Shown: positions 1 to 9,166, numbered from the stretch's first letter. The stretch: 64,000 nt of DNA from Candidatus Rhodoferax mariagerensis (GCA_016719055.1 JADKAW010000042.1:66701-130700); one strand, 5' to 3'. The notes: generated by a model from the letters alone, not told the origin. Program-made: numbers and translations.

Positions 1-1
1 C

Positions 2-577
2 AACGCCTTTGACTCGATTCCCGGCCTGACCTGGCCAACGCTCGTATTTCAGGAGCATATGACGCTTTATCTGTCTGGGCTGGAGGTCAAAATCATGCAT
101 GTCGGCCCGGGCCATACCAAGGGGGACACCATCGTCTGGGTGCCGTCTGAAAAAGTGCTGTTCTCGGGCGATCTGATGGAGTTTGACGCGGCCTGCTACA
201 CCGGCGACGCGCAACTTGAAGAATGGCCTGCCACGCTCGATGCGCTGGTCGCCCTGCAGCCCGAAAAAATTGTTCCCGGCCGTGGCCCGGCGCTTGACAC
301 GCCTGAGCGCGTGGCCTCTGGCCTGGCCTACACCCGCGACTTTGTCACCACGCTGCTCAGTTCTGCCAAAGAGGCTGTGGCACAGGGCATGAACCTGAAA
401 CAAGCCATGGCGCATTGCCGCAAAGCCATGGACCCCAAGTTTGGCCATGTGTTCATCTACGAGCACTGCCTGCCGTTCGATGTGACCCGCGCGGTGGATG
501 AGGCCAGCGGCATCAAACACCCGCGCATCTGGACCGCCGAGCGTGACAAGGAAATGTGGCATGGGTTGCAAAATTAA
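2..577 (+). CDS. MBL-fold metallo-hydrolase, C-terminal part (5' end outside window)
   Basis: The reading frame is open from base 2 to the stop at 575-577, so the gene starts upstream of the window; the ATG at 59 is internal. The visible part carries the later metallo-beta-lactamase motifs: the metal-binding His in 'GPGHTKGD' and the Asp in 'LFSGDLMEFD', followed by 'IVPGRGPAL'. These fit a glyoxalase II-like or other zinc hydrolase. The HxHxDH motif would lie in the missing N-terminal part. The gene is followed after 44 bases by an FAD monooxygenase on the same strand and probably belongs to the same catabolic module. Its substrate cannot be read from the sequence. Confidence 0.82.
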   Translation, partial: NAFDSIPGLTWPTLVFQEHMTLYLSGLEVKIMHVGPGHTKGDTIVWVPSEKVLFSGDLMEFDAACYTGDAQLEEWPATLDALVALQPEKIVPGRGPALDTPERVASGLAYTRDFVTTLLSSAKEAVAQGMNLKQAMAHCRKAMDPKFGHVFIYEHCLPFDVTRAVDEASGIKHPRIWTAERDKEMWHGLQN

Positions 578-621
578 TTAGGGTCAGATTCCAATTAACT
601 ATAAAAAGAAGGAGACAAGCC

Positions 622-2295
622 ATGTTGAGCACCTACAAATACCCCAAATACGAGTATGTCCGCCCACCCGAGCAAAGCGGTGCAGAAAAAAAGCGCTACC
701 CCGTGGTGGTGGTCGGTGCCGGACCGGTCGGGCTGGCGGCGGCCATTGAGCTGGCGCAAAGCGGCGTGCCGGTGGTGGTGCTCGATGACGACGACACGGT
801 GTCGGTCGGCTCGCGTGGTGTGTGTTATGCCAAGCGCGCGCTGGAGGTACTCGACCGCATGGGTGTCGGGCAGGCTTGTGTGGACAAGGGCGTGAGCTGG
901 AATGTGGGTCGCACCTTCTTCCGTGAGCAGGAGGTGTACAACTTCAACCTGCTGCCGCAACCCGACCACAAGCGTCCGGGCATGATTAACCTGCAGCAGT
1001 ATTACCTCGAAGAGTTCGAGATAACCCGCGCCAAAGAGCTACCGAATCTGGACCTGCGCTTCAAAAACAAGGTGGTGTCGGTCACGCCACAGGGCGATGG
1101 TGCCACGCTGCAGGTCGAAACCCCCGACGGCATCTACAGCCTGGAGGCCGATTGGCTGGTGGTGGCCGACGGCGCACGTTCGACGGTGCGGCGCATGATG
1201 AATCTGGAGATGGACGGCAAGATCTTCATGGACCGCTTTCTGATTGCCGACGTGGTCATGAAGGCCGACTTTCCGCACGAGCGCTGGTTCTGGTTTGACC
1301 CGCCGTTTCACCCGGGGCAATCGGTGTTGCTGCACCGCCAGGCCGACAACGTGTACCGCATTGACTTCCAATTGGGTTGGGATGCCGACCCGGAAGAAGA
1401 AAAGAAACCGGAGAAGGTGATACCGCGCATCAAGGCCATGCTTGGGGATGAGCGCGAGTTTGAGCTGGAATGGGTCAGCGTCTACACCTTTCAGTGTCGG
1501 CGCATGGCCGCATTCACCCACGGCCATGTGTTATTTGCCGGTGATGTGGCGCACCAGGTGTCACCGTTTGGCGCGCGCGGAGCCAATTCGGGCATTCAGG
1601 ACACCGACAACCTGTGCTGGAAGCTCAAGCTGGTGATCGACGGCAAGGCACCCGTCAGCCTGCTCGATACCTATTCAGAAGAGCGCACGTTTGCGGCCGA
1701 CGAGAACCTGATGAACTCAACGCGCTCCACCGACTTCATCACCCCAAAAAGCAAAACCTCGCTGACCTTTCGCAACGCGGTGCTGAGCCTGGCGCGAGAG
1801 CACAAGTTTGCCCGCGCGCTGGTCAATTCGGGGCGCTTGTCGGTGCCAGCGTACTTGACCGAGTCGCGCCTGAATACGCCGGACAGTGCGGTGTTTGCCG
1901 GCGACATGGTGCCTGGCGCACCGATGGACGATGCGCCCATGCAAGTGGCGGCCCAGGAGGTCTGGTTGCTTGACCAAGTGGGCAACCGGTTTATGGCGCT
2001 GGCGTCTGTGGAGTCGCCGGCGGATGTGAGTGCCGATCAATTAGCGGCGTTCATCGCGCTGGGCGCTGCGGCCGTCCCCGTGGAGGTGGTGCTAATCGCC
2101 GCCAAACCGGGGCCAGCACCTCTCGGCGTGCGGGTGCTGGTGGACCGCGCCGGTCGTTTTGCCGAGCGCTTTGATGCGCACAGCGGCACCACCTACCTGA
2201 TTCGCCCGGATCAGCATGTAGCGGCGCGCTGGCGTGACTTTGATGCCGGGCTAGTCCAGGCGGCTCTGGCGCGTGCCATCTGCAATGTTGAATGA
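622..2295 (+). CDS. FAD-dependent aromatic monooxygenase (PheA/TfdB/MhpA type)
   Basis: This is a flavoprotein hydroxylase of 557 residues. The Rossmann FAD motif GAGPVG is at residues 32-37, the 'VVADGARS' DG motif near 180-190, and the ribityl-binding 'LFAGDVAHQVSPFGARGAN' near 305-320. This triad is typical of class A aromatic hydroxylases that use NAD(P)H and O2 to hydroxylate phenolic rings. I chose the start at 622 because AAGAAGGAGA lies just before it; an in-frame upstream ATG at 556 lies inside the preceding gene. A DUF2783 gene follows after 10 bases, an association I recall as common in this family. The next genes (VOC dioxygenase-like, FAH-like) suggest hydroxylation followed by ring cleavage. 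The substrate is not known. Confidence 0.87.
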   Translation: MLSTYKYPKYEYVRPPEQSGAEKKRYPVVVVGAGPVGLAAAIELAQSGVPVVVLDDDDTVSVGSRGVCYAKRALEVLDRMGVGQACVDKGVSWNVGRTFFREQEVYNFNLLPQPDHKRPGMINLQQYYLEEFEITRAKELPNLDLRFKNKVVSVTPQGDGATLQVETPDGIYSLEADWLVVADGARSTVRRMMNLEMDGKIFMDRFLIADVVMKADFPHERWFWFDPPFHPGQSVLLHRQADNVYRIDFQLGWDADPEEEKKPEKVIPRIKAMLGDEREFELEWVSVYTFQCRRMAAFTHGHVLFAGDVAHQVSPFGARGANSGIQDTDNLCWKLKLVIDGKAPVSLLDTYSEERTFAADENLMNSTRSTDFITPKSKTSLTFRNAVLSLAREHKFARALVNSGRLSVPAYLTESRLNTPDSAVFAGDMVPGAPMDDAPMQVAAQEVWLLDQVGNRFMALASVESPADVSADQLAAFIALGAAAVPVEVVLIAAKPGPAPLGVRVLVDRAGRFAERFDAHSGTTYLIRPDQHVAARWRDFDAGLVQAALARAICNVE

Positions 2296-2305
2296 AGGAA
2301 GCATC

Positions 2306-2530
2306 ATGTCACTGAACCTGCAACCCAACTTTTTTGAGTCCGGCAAACGCTACTTTCATGCCTTTACACCCGGTGATGATTTTTACGAGGCGCTGATCGA
2401 CACCCACCGCGACCTCACTGACGAGCAAAGCGCCATGGTCAATGCCAAACTGGTGCTGCTGCTGGCCAATCATATTGGTGATATCGGTGTGCTGCGCGAA
2501 GCCATGGCGTTGGCTCGTGAGGATGTTTGA
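2306..2530 (+). CDS. DUF2783 family small protein
   Basis: This is a 74-residue soluble protein with no signal peptide or membrane segment. It contains the recognisable stretches 'DDFYEALIDTHRDL', 'NAKLVLLLANHIGD' and 'EAMALARE' of the DUF2783 family. The ATG at 2306 follows GAAGGAAG and begins 10 bases after the monooxygenase stop, so the two are probably translated from one message. DUF2783 proteins usually sit beside FAD monooxygenases of this kind, but their role is not known to me; an accessory or stabilising function would be inference. Confidence 0.8.
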   Translation: MSLNLQPNFFESGKRYFHAFTPGDDFYEALIDTHRDLTDEQSAMVNAKLVLLLANHIGDIGVLREAMALAREDV

Positions 2531-2674
2531 GACTGTGTGTCCTGGGGGCGTTGGGTAAGCCCGAGTCCGGGGCGTCCCCGATTTGGCAACCCCAAGTCCA
2601 CGCGCATCCACGCACGCCGCTGAACGCAGGGCTAGGCACCCCTTTTGATTCGTAAAAGTTAAGGAGACTTCCTC

Positions 2675-3214
2675 ATGCAAATCCAGAAAATCCACCACGT
2701 TGCCTATCGCTGCAAGGATGCCAAGGAAACCGTGTTGTGGTACCAAAAGTACCTGAACATGGACTTTATTCTGGCGATTGCCGAGAATGAAGTGCCCTCC
2801 ACGAAGGAGCCTGATCCGTACATGCACGTATTTCTGGATGCCGGTGGCGGCAATGTGCTGGCTTTTTTTGAGCTGCCAACCCGCCCCGAGATGGGCCGCG
2901 ACCCGAATACGCCGGCCTGGACACAGCATCTGGCGCTGCAGGTCGGCTCGATTGATGAACTGCTCGAAACCAAAGCCCGCCTGGAAGCCGATGGCATTGA
3001 GGTGGTTGGGCCCACCGACCACACCATTTTCAAGTCAATCTATTTCTTTGACCCCAGCGGCCACCGGCTGGAACTGGCTGCCAACACCGGCACGCCCAAC
3101 ATGTCCAAAATGCTCGACGAGGTCAAGTGGGACATGCTCAACGAATGGGATAAAACCAAAAAGGCGCCGCAACACGCGCGCTGGATGCACGATGGCAGCT
3201 ATGCAGAAAATTGA
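2675..3214 (+). CDS. VOC-family (glyoxalase/type I extradiol dioxygenase-like) protein
   Basis: This protein of 179 residues has the two-module vicinal-oxygen-chelate fold. Candidate metal ligands are the His in 'KIHHVAYRC' near the N-terminus, the His in 'TQHLALQV' at the start of the second module, and the Glu in 'DPSGHRLELAA' near the end; this matches the 2-His-1-carboxylate layout. The start follows a strong AAGGAGA site. Lying between a ring hydroxylase and a fumarylacetoacetate hydrolase-like gene, it may be the ring-cleaving or an isomerising enzyme of the module. Glyoxalase-like activity on an unrelated substrate is equally possible from sequence alone. Confidence 0.82.
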   Translation: MQIQKIHHVAYRCKDAKETVLWYQKYLNMDFILAIAENEVPSTKEPDPYMHVFLDAGGGNVLAFFELPTRPEMGRDPNTPAWTQHLALQVGSIDELLETKARLEADGIEVVGPTDHTIFKSIYFFDPSGHRLELAANTGTPNMSKMLDEVKWDMLNEWDKTKKAPQHARWMHDGSYAEN

Positions 3215-3286
3215 AAGTTCAATAGAAAATTGGTCTGAAAGCCTTATAGATCAAACGCTAGGCGCTATCAAAATGGGATTTGTTTC

Positions 3287-4309
3287 ATGAAGCTGGCGAC
3301 CCTGAAAAAAGGCGGGCGCGATGGCACGCTGGTGGTGGTCAACCGCGCACTCACGCACTACCGTGCGGTGCCCGCCATTGCCCGCACCTTGCAGGCGGCG
3401 CTTGACGATTGGGCGGTCTGCGAGCCGCAACTGCGGCAGGTGTATGAGGCGCTCAACAGTGGTGCCTTCACCGAGCCCGATATGTTTGACGCGGCAGCCT
3501 GCCATTCGCCGCTGCCACGCGCCTTCCAGTGGGCCGATGGCTCAGCCTATGTCAACCATGTGGAACTGGTGCGCCGAGCGCGCAGGGCCGAGTTACCGCC
3601 AGAGTTTTGGACCGACCCGCTGATGTACCAAGGCGGTTCGGACTCGTTTGTCGGTCCGTGTGACCCGGTGTTGGCCTTGTCTGAAGATTGGGGCATTGAC
3701 TTCGAGGCCGAAGTTGCCGTCGTCACCGGCGATGTCAGGATGGGTGCCAACGCTGAACAGGCTGCCAGGTCGGTGCGACTGCTGATGCTGGTCAATGATG
3801 TGTCGATGCGCAACCTGATTCCCGCTGAGTTGGTCAAGGGTTTTGGCTTTTTCCAGTCCAAACCGGCCAGCGCCTTCAGCCCGGTGGCAGTGACCCCTGA
3901 TGAGCTGGGGGCCGAGTGGGTTAACAGCCGGGTGCACCGGCCATTAACGGTGCATCTGAATGGCGCGCTGTTTGGCCAGCCAGATGCGGGCCAAGACATG
4001 GTGTTTAACTTTGCCCAGTTGATTGCCCACGCCGTTAAAACGCGTGAGTTGTGCGCGGGGACCATCATCGGCTCGGGCACGGTGTCGAACAAGCAGGGTG
4101 GGGTGCAAGGCTCGTCAATTGCCAATGGCGGCGTTGGCTACTGCTGCATTGCTGAAGTGCGGATGTACGAAACCATTGAGTCGGGCAAAGCGGCCACGGC
4201 TTATCTGAAGTTTGGCGATAAGGTGCGCATTGAGATGCTGGACGCGCAAGGTTCGTCGATTTTTGGTGCGATTGAGCAGACTGTTCTGCCGTACAAGGCT
4301 GCGGAATGA
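3287..4309 (+). CDS. fumarylacetoacetate hydrolase family protein
   Basis: This 340-residue protein has a C-terminal FAH domain from about residue 115 on. The acidic metal-binding pattern is visible in 'GIDFEAEVAVVTGDV' and the conserved 'GSGTVSNKQGG' loop lies near residue 262. Family members hydrolyse C-C bonds of ring-cleavage products such as fumarylacetoacetate or fumarylpyruvate. The gene follows the VOC gene after an AT-rich 72-base spacer and ends the first catabolic module. Its exact substrate (homogentisate-like, gentisate-like or other) cannot be decided here. Confidence 0.85.
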   Translation: MKLATLKKGGRDGTLVVVNRALTHYRAVPAIARTLQAALDDWAVCEPQLRQVYEALNSGAFTEPDMFDAAACHSPLPRAFQWADGSAYVNHVELVRRARRAELPPEFWTDPLMYQGGSDSFVGPCDPVLALSEDWGIDFEAEVAVVTGDVRMGANAEQAARSVRLLMLVNDVSMRNLIPAELVKGFGFFQSKPASAFSPVAVTPDELGAEWVNSRVHRPLTVHLNGALFGQPDAGQDMVFNFAQLIAHAVKTRELCAGTIIGSGTVSNKQGGVQGSSIANGGVGYCCIAEVRMYETIESGKAATAYLKFGDKVRIEMLDAQGSSIFGAIEQTVLPYKAAE

Positions 4310-4337
4310 CACGCATGATTCACGCCACCCAAACAGC

Positions 4338-4393
4338 AAAAATTAGGGTCAGAGCCGTCTTCGCTGCGCTTCCCGGATCCGACCCCAAATTTT
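4338..4393. repeat. short inverted-repeat element, GGGTCAGA/GGATCC family
   Basis: Two arms, about 4338-4356 (AAAATTAGGGTCAGAGCC-type) and 4375-4393 (the reverse complement reads AAATTTGGGGTCGGATCC), form an imperfect hairpin around a short loop between the FAH-like gene and paaN. A related pair is at 7051-7124 and a single arm at about 572-590. The remaining bases to 4510 are AT-rich and hold no gene; they presumably carry the paaN promoter, but I see no convincing -35/-10 pair. Confidence 0.6.
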
Positions 4394-4510
4394 GTTATAC
4401 GGCGCGCGCCTACTCACCAGTTTATTAGACATTTTTTGCCTCTAGCCCAATAGATATAAGCGCATGAAGCTATCAAATTCATATTAATTGACACACTTCA
4501 AGGAAACCTC

Positions 4511-6178
4511 ATGACCCACCCCCTGTTTGAAAAACACCGCGCCAAGCTCGAAGCTGCCCTGAACGCCATCCACACCCGGGGCTACTGGGCGGCGTACAAC
4601 GAGATGCCCAGCCCGAAGATTTATGGCGAAACTGCTGCTGATGACGGCAAAAAGTCGTTTGAAGCCCAGCTCGGCCAAAAGTTTGATCTGAGCCAGCCCG
4701 GCATCACTGGCTGGCTGGCCCCGGAAAAATCCCCCTACGGCATCGAAATCAACGTGCAATACCCCGTCTGCGACATTGAAGCGCTGATCGCCGCCGGCCA
4801 AGCCGCCATGCCCGGCTGGCAAGCGGCGGGTGTCGAGGGCCGCACCGGCCTGTGCATCGAAATGCTCGACCGCCTGAACGCGCAAAGTTTCGAGCTGGCC
4901 CACGCGGTGATGATGACCACCGGCCAGGGCTGGATGATGGCGTTTCAGGCGGGCAGTCCGCATGCCCAAGACCGCGGTCTGGAAGCTGTGACCTACGCTT
5001 ACCGCGAGCAAAAATTTGTGCCGGCCGAGGCCACCTGGGAAAAACCGCAGGGCAAAAACCCGCCGCTGGTGCTGAAAAAGCACTTTGAGATTGTTGGGCG
5101 CGGTGTCGCCGTGGTAGTGGGTTGCGCCACCTTCCCGACCTGGAACACCTATCCGGGCCTGTTTGCCGCGCTGGCCACCGGCAATGCGGTGATCGTCAAA
5201 CCGCACGAAAACGCCGTGCTGCCTGCTGCCATCACCGTGCGCACGCTGCGTGCCGTGTTGTCTGAGAACGGCATCGACCCCAATCTGGTCACGCTGTGTG
5301 TGCCAGACAAGCGCGAAACCACGCAGGCGCTGGTGACACACCCGTCTGTCAAGTCGGTCGATTTCACCGGCGGCAATGCCTTTGGCCAATGGCTGATCGA
5401 GCACTGCCGCCAGGCGCAGGTGTATGCCGAGCTGGCCGGGGTCAACAACATCGTGATCGACTCGACCGATGCCTACAAACCGATGCTGCGCAACCTGGCG
5501 TTCACGCTGTCGCTGTACTCGGGCCAGATGTGCACCACCTCGCAGGCGCTGTTTGTGCCGGCTGGCGGCATTGATACCGAAGACGGTCACAAGAGTTATG
5601 ACGAGGTTTGCACCGACCTGGCGCGCGCAGTGGAAGGCTTTTTGGCCAAACCCGAAGTGGCTTGCGCCGTGCTGGGTGCGGTGCAATCGGCTGACACGCT
5701 GGGCCGCCTCGCACTGGCAGACAGCGGCACGCTGGGCAAAGTGCTGCTGGCGTCCAAAAAACTCGACAACCCGGAATTTCCCAAGGCTGAAGTGCGCACG
5801 CCCGTGCTGCTGGCGTGTGATGCCACCGACGAGTCGGCCTACATGGAGGAGCGTTTTGGCCCTATCAGTTTTGTAGTGAAGACTGCAGATACAGCAAGCG
5901 CCATAGCCCTGTCGGAGCGACTGGTGGGCACGCATGGTGCGCTCACTGCCGGTGTTTACAGCACCAAGCCAGAAGTGATCGAGGCGATGACGGCGGCCAC
6001 CTGGCGCAGCAAAGTGGCGCTGTCGATCAACCTGACCGGCGGCGTGTTTGTCAACCAGTCCAGCGCGTTCTCCGACTACCACGGCACCGGCGGCAACCCG
6101 GCCGCCAACGCCAGCTATGCCGATTCGGCCTTTGTGGCCAACCGCTTTCGCGTCGTACAACGCCGCTACCATGTTTAA
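4511..6178 (+). CDS. paaN: PaaN-type aldehyde dehydrogenase of phenylacetate degradation
   Basis: This 555-residue aldehyde dehydrogenase-fold protein matches the long PaaN form used by Burkholderiales. Features are the cofactor-domain 'ATGNAVIVKPHENAVLP' near residue 220, 'VDFTGGNAFGQ' near 285, a candidate general-base Glu in 'AELAGVNN' near 307, and the catalytic Cys341 in 'SGQMCTTSQ'. In this pathway PaaN oxidises the semialdehyde made by ring opening of oxepin-CoA. No separate hydratase domain like that of PaaZ is present, so ring-opening hydrolysis must come from elsewhere. The start follows AAGGAAA. paaG begins 9 bases after the stop, supporting co-transcription. Confidence 0.9.
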   Translation: MTHPLFEKHRAKLEAALNAIHTRGYWAAYNEMPSPKIYGETAADDGKKSFEAQLGQKFDLSQPGITGWLAPEKSPYGIEINVQYPVCDIEALIAAGQAAMPGWQAAGVEGRTGLCIEMLDRLNAQSFELAHAVMMTTGQGWMMAFQAGSPHAQDRGLEAVTYAYREQKFVPAEATWEKPQGKNPPLVLKKHFEIVGRGVAVVVGCATFPTWNTYPGLFAALATGNAVIVKPHENAVLPAAITVRTLRAVLSENGIDPNLVTLCVPDKRETTQALVTHPSVKSVDFTGGNAFGQWLIEHCRQAQVYAELAGVNNIVIDSTDAYKPMLRNLAFTLSLYSGQMCTTSQALFVPAGGIDTEDGHKSYDEVCTDLARAVEGFLAKPEVACAVLGAVQSADTLGRLALADSGTLGKVLLASKKLDNPEFPKAEVRTPVLLACDATDESAYMEERFGPISFVVKTADTASAIALSERLVGTHGALTAGVYSTKPEVIEAMTAATWRSKVALSINLTGGVFVNQSSAFSDYHGTGGNPAANASYADSAFVANRFRVVQRRYHV

Positions 6179-6187
6179 GGACTTGCC

Positions 6188-6979
6188 ATGAGCTATCAGA
6201 ACATTCTTTTTGAAGCCCAGGCTGGCATTGCCCGCCTGACCCTGAACCGCCCGGACAAGCTCAACAGCTTTACCAGTGCCATGCACGCCGAGCTACGCGC
6301 CGCGCTTGCCACAGTGCAGACCGACAAAACCATCCGGGTGCTGGTGATCAGCGGTGCCGGGCGTGCCTTTTGCGCCGGGCAGGACCTGGCTGACCCGGAC
6401 ATGGCCATGGGCCCGATGTTGCCCGACATCGGCAACGTGGTCGAAGAAAACTACAAGCCGCTGATTCTGGGCCTGCAAAACCTGCGCGTGCCCACCATCG
6501 CACAAGTCAACGGCATCGCCGCCGGTGCGGGTGCCAGTCTGGCATTGGCTTGTGACCTGGTGATTGCCGCCAAATCGGCTTACTTTTTGCAGGCTTTCAG
6601 CAAAATCGGGCTGATTCCTGACACCGGTGGCACCTGGTTTCTGCCGCAACGCGTGGGCATGGCCCGCGCCATGGGGTTGGCCATGCTGGCCGACAAGCTG
6701 CCCGCCGAAAAAGCCGAACACTGGGGCCTGATCTGGCAAGCCGTGGACGATGCCGAATTGGCCACTACTGTGGACAAACTCGCCGCTCAGTTGGCCCAGA
6801 TGCCCACCCGCGCGCTGGTCGCCACCCGGCTGGCCTTGCACGCGGCGCCCAATCACACGCTAGAGCAACAACTCAGTTTCGAGGCGGGTTTCATGCGCGA
6901 ATTGGGCTGGCGCGACGACTTCAAGGAAGGCGTAGCCGCATTCCAGCAAAAGCGCTTACCTAAATTCACGGGTAACTGA
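6188..6979 (+). CDS. paaG: 1,2-epoxyphenylacetyl-CoA isomerase PaaG
   Basis: This crotonase-fold protein has 263 residues. The CoA oxyanion-hole segments 'AGRAFCAGQDL' (about 58-68) and 'GIAAGAGASLALACDLVIA' (about 107-125) and the helix 'FSKIGLIPDTGGTW' are present. It isomerises ring-1,2-epoxyphenylacetyl-CoA to oxepin-CoA and shifts double bonds in later intermediates. The length and N-terminus ('MSYQNILFEAQAGIARLTLNRP') match the family. A weak AAGGAC site precedes the ATG, and the gene sits between paaN and paaH. Confidence 0.92.
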   Translation: MSYQNILFEAQAGIARLTLNRPDKLNSFTSAMHAELRAALATVQTDKTIRVLVISGAGRAFCAGQDLADPDMAMGPMLPDIGNVVEENYKPLILGLQNLRVPTIAQVNGIAAGAGASLALACDLVIAAKSAYFLQAFSKIGLIPDTGGTWFLPQRVGMARAMGLAMLADKLPAEKAEHWGLIWQAVDDAELATTVDKLAAQLAQMPTRALVATRLALHAAPNHTLEQQLSFEAGFMRELGWRDDFKEGVAAFQQKRLPKFTGN

Positions 6980-7050
6980 CATGCCTATGCAGACGCCCAG
7001 AGCCTCTGGCCTACGCACCTGCCGCCAAGCAACAACTGTCGCAGCAGATT

Positions 7051-7124
7051 GGGGGTCGGATCCCCATTCGGCCCACGTCATCGGCTTCATCAACATCGCA
7101 TCCCCGAATGGGGCTCTGACCCCC
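7051..7124. repeat. inverted repeat, 21-bp arms, between paaG and paaH
   Basis: The arms 7051-7071 and 7104-7124 are inverted copies with two mismatches: the left reads GGGGGTCGGATCCCCATTCGG-type and the right is its complement with 'CAGAG' in place of 'CGGAT'. The 32-base loop holds no gene. It belongs to the same word family as 4338-4393. It could act as a mild attenuator inside the paa operon, or it may simply be a mobile palindromic repeat; there is no U-tract to argue for a terminator. Confidence 0.65.
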
Positions 7125-7159
7125 ATTCTGCGGGCCACCGCGCGCAGGACTGAATTGTC

Positions 7160-8691
7160 ATGACCCAGCCTCAACCCTTGCCCTTGATTTGTACCGTTGC
7201 AGTCATCGGTGCCGGCGCCATGGGTGCCGGTATCGCGCAAGTGGCGGCCAGCGCAGGGCACAACGTCTGGCTGCTTGACACCCGGCCCGATGCCGCGGCT
7301 CAAGCTATCACCGGTATTCGCGCCCAGTTCCACAAAATGGCCGCCAAAGGCAAGTTAAGCGCCGCGCAGGCGCAAGCGGCGGGTGAGCGCCTGCATGTGG
7401 CGCATCAACTGGCCGATCTGGCCGACGCAGGCCTGGTCATCGAAGCCATTGTTGAAAACCTGCCCATCAAACACACGTTGTTTGCCGATCTGGAAAAGGT
7501 GGTGTCCACCCACTGCATTCTGGCCAGCAACACCTCATCGATCTCAATCACGGCCATTGGTGCGGCGCTCAGACACCCCGAGCGGGTAGCGGGTCTGCAT
7601 TTCTTTAACCCGGCCCCGCTGATGGCGCTGGTGGAAGTGGTCTCTGGCCTGGCCACCCGCCCTGACGTGGCCGACACCCTGCTTGCCACGGCGACAGCCT
7701 GGGGCAAGACTGCGGTACATGCCAAATCCACCCCTGGCTTTATCGTCAACCGCGTGGCGCGCCCCTACTACGGCGAGGCCCTGCGCGTGCTGCATGAGGG
7801 CGGCGCTGACTGCGCCACGCTCGATGCAGTGATGCGCGAGGCCGGTGGCTTTCGCATGGGGCCGTTTGAGCTGATGGACATGATTGGCCTGGACGTGAAT
7901 TACGCCGTGACCTGCTCGGTGTGGCAGGCGTATTTCAACGACCCGCGCTACACGCCTTCGCTGATTCAGCGTGAACTGACCGACGCGGGGTTTCTGGGCA
8001 AAAAGAGTGGCCGCGGGTTTTACGACTACAGCGCTGGTGCTGAAAAGCCGGCGCCCAGCACCGAGGCCGCACAGGCGTGCCCGCTGAAATGGCAATTTGT
8101 GGCGACACGGACGCCGCGCAGGCGCTGGCACAGCGACTTGCTGCCGCAGCAGTGCCATTTACCCACAGTGCCAGCAGCGATGGTCGCATCGTCCAAGTGG
8201 GTCAGGTGGCGTTGTTTGTCACCGATGGTCGTACCGCCACCCGCCATGCCGCCGAATCAAAAACACCCAACACCGTGCTGATCGACCTGGCGCTGGACTA
8301 TCACCACGCCACCCGCATGGCAATCAGCGTCGCAGCCCAATGTGACCCACATGCGGCACAACATGCGATCGGCTTGCTGCAAGCAGCGGGCTTTGCCGTG
8401 TCGCGCCTGCAAGACATTCCCGGCCTGATCGTCATGCGCACCGTCAGCATGCTGGCCAACGAGGCCGCGGACGCGGTTTACCAGGGTGTGGGTGCCTCGC
8501 AAGCCGTTGATACCGCCATGCGCCTGGGTGTTAATTACCCCTGCGGTCCGCTGGCCTGGGCCAATGCCATCGGGCTGACGCAAGTTCAAACCGTGCTGGC
8601 CAACCTGGCGCACACCTATGGCGAAGACCGCTACCGCACCTCGCCGCTGATACAGCAACAGGTTTTTGCGAAGAAGGCTTTTCATGACTGA
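7160..8691 (+). pseudogene. paaH: 3-hydroxyacyl-CoA dehydrogenase PaaH, split by a frameshift
   Basis: Together the two frames make an about 510-residue protein, the normal size for PaaH, which oxidises 3-hydroxyadipyl-CoA to 3-oxoadipyl-CoA with NAD+. The first frame (from 7160) holds the NAD motif 'GAGAMGAGIAQVAAS', 'LHFFNPAPLMALVEVV' and the first C-terminal domain up to 'KKSGRGFYDYSAG'. The second frame, one base back, runs from about 8044 and becomes recognisable at 'PAEMAICGDTDAAQA' (8080 on); it holds the second C-terminal domain with 'AMRLGVNYPCGPLAW' and ends at 8691. The first frame otherwise runs on with unrelated residues to 8281. The shift lies between about 8044 and 8082. A GTG at 8077 could restart translation of the second half. 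It may be a true mutation or a base-calling error. Confidence 0.85.
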
Positions 8692-9166
8692 GACGATGAC
8701 CCATCCGCACACCCCGACCGACCCGCAAGCCCTGGCCGATGCCGTCACCCAGGCTATGTGGTCGCGTGACCGCGCCACGCAGGGCCTGGGCATGCAGATC
8801 CAGCGCGTCAAGCCCGGCTACGCGCTGATCCGCATGGCGGTTCGCAGCGACATGGTCAACGGCCACCACATCTGTCACGGCGGTTTTATCTTCACGCTGG
8901 CCGACAGCGCCTTTGCGTTTTCGTGCAACAGCTACAACCAGAACACCGTGGCCTCAGGCTGCAGCATTGATTTTCTGGCACCGGCGCGCGAAGGTGATGT
9001 GCTGGAGGCCGAGGCGGTGGAGCGCTCGCTGTCGGGCCGCACCGGTGTCTATGACATCACGGTGCGCACCCACAGTGGCAAGACGGTGGCGCTGTTTCGT
9101 GGCAAAAGTTACCGCATCAAGGGCGAAGTGATCGCCGGGTTGCAACAGGCAGACGGGCAGGCATGA
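8684..9166 (+). CDS. paaI: hydroxyphenylacetyl-CoA thioesterase PaaI
   Basis: This 160-residue hot-dog-fold thioesterase contains the family signature 'HICHGGFIFTLADSAFAF', which includes the active-site Asp in 'LADSAFA' and the 'HGG' turn, then 'DFLAPAREGDVLEAEA'. PaaI releases CoA from dead-end ring-hydroxylated phenylacetyl-CoA products and so protects the CoA pool. I chose the ATG at 8684, which overlaps the paaH stop by 8 bases and implies translational coupling; an in-frame start at 8666 is possible but lies deeper in paaH. Confidence 0.9.
   Translation: MTETMTHPHTPTDPQALADAVTQAMWSRDRATQGLGMQIQRVKPGYALIRMAVRSDMVNGHHICHGGFIFTLADSAFAFSCNSYNQNTVASGCSIDFLAPAREGDVLEAEAVERSLSGRTGVYDITVRTHSGKTVALFRGKSYRIKGEVIAGLQQADGQA

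Noticed and set aside
4484..6286. 600-codon open frame on the minus strand opposite paaN
   Set aside because: It mirrors the GC-rich codon structure of paaN, has low-complexity His/Arg/Gly-rich content and no domain; paaN itself is a clear enzyme.
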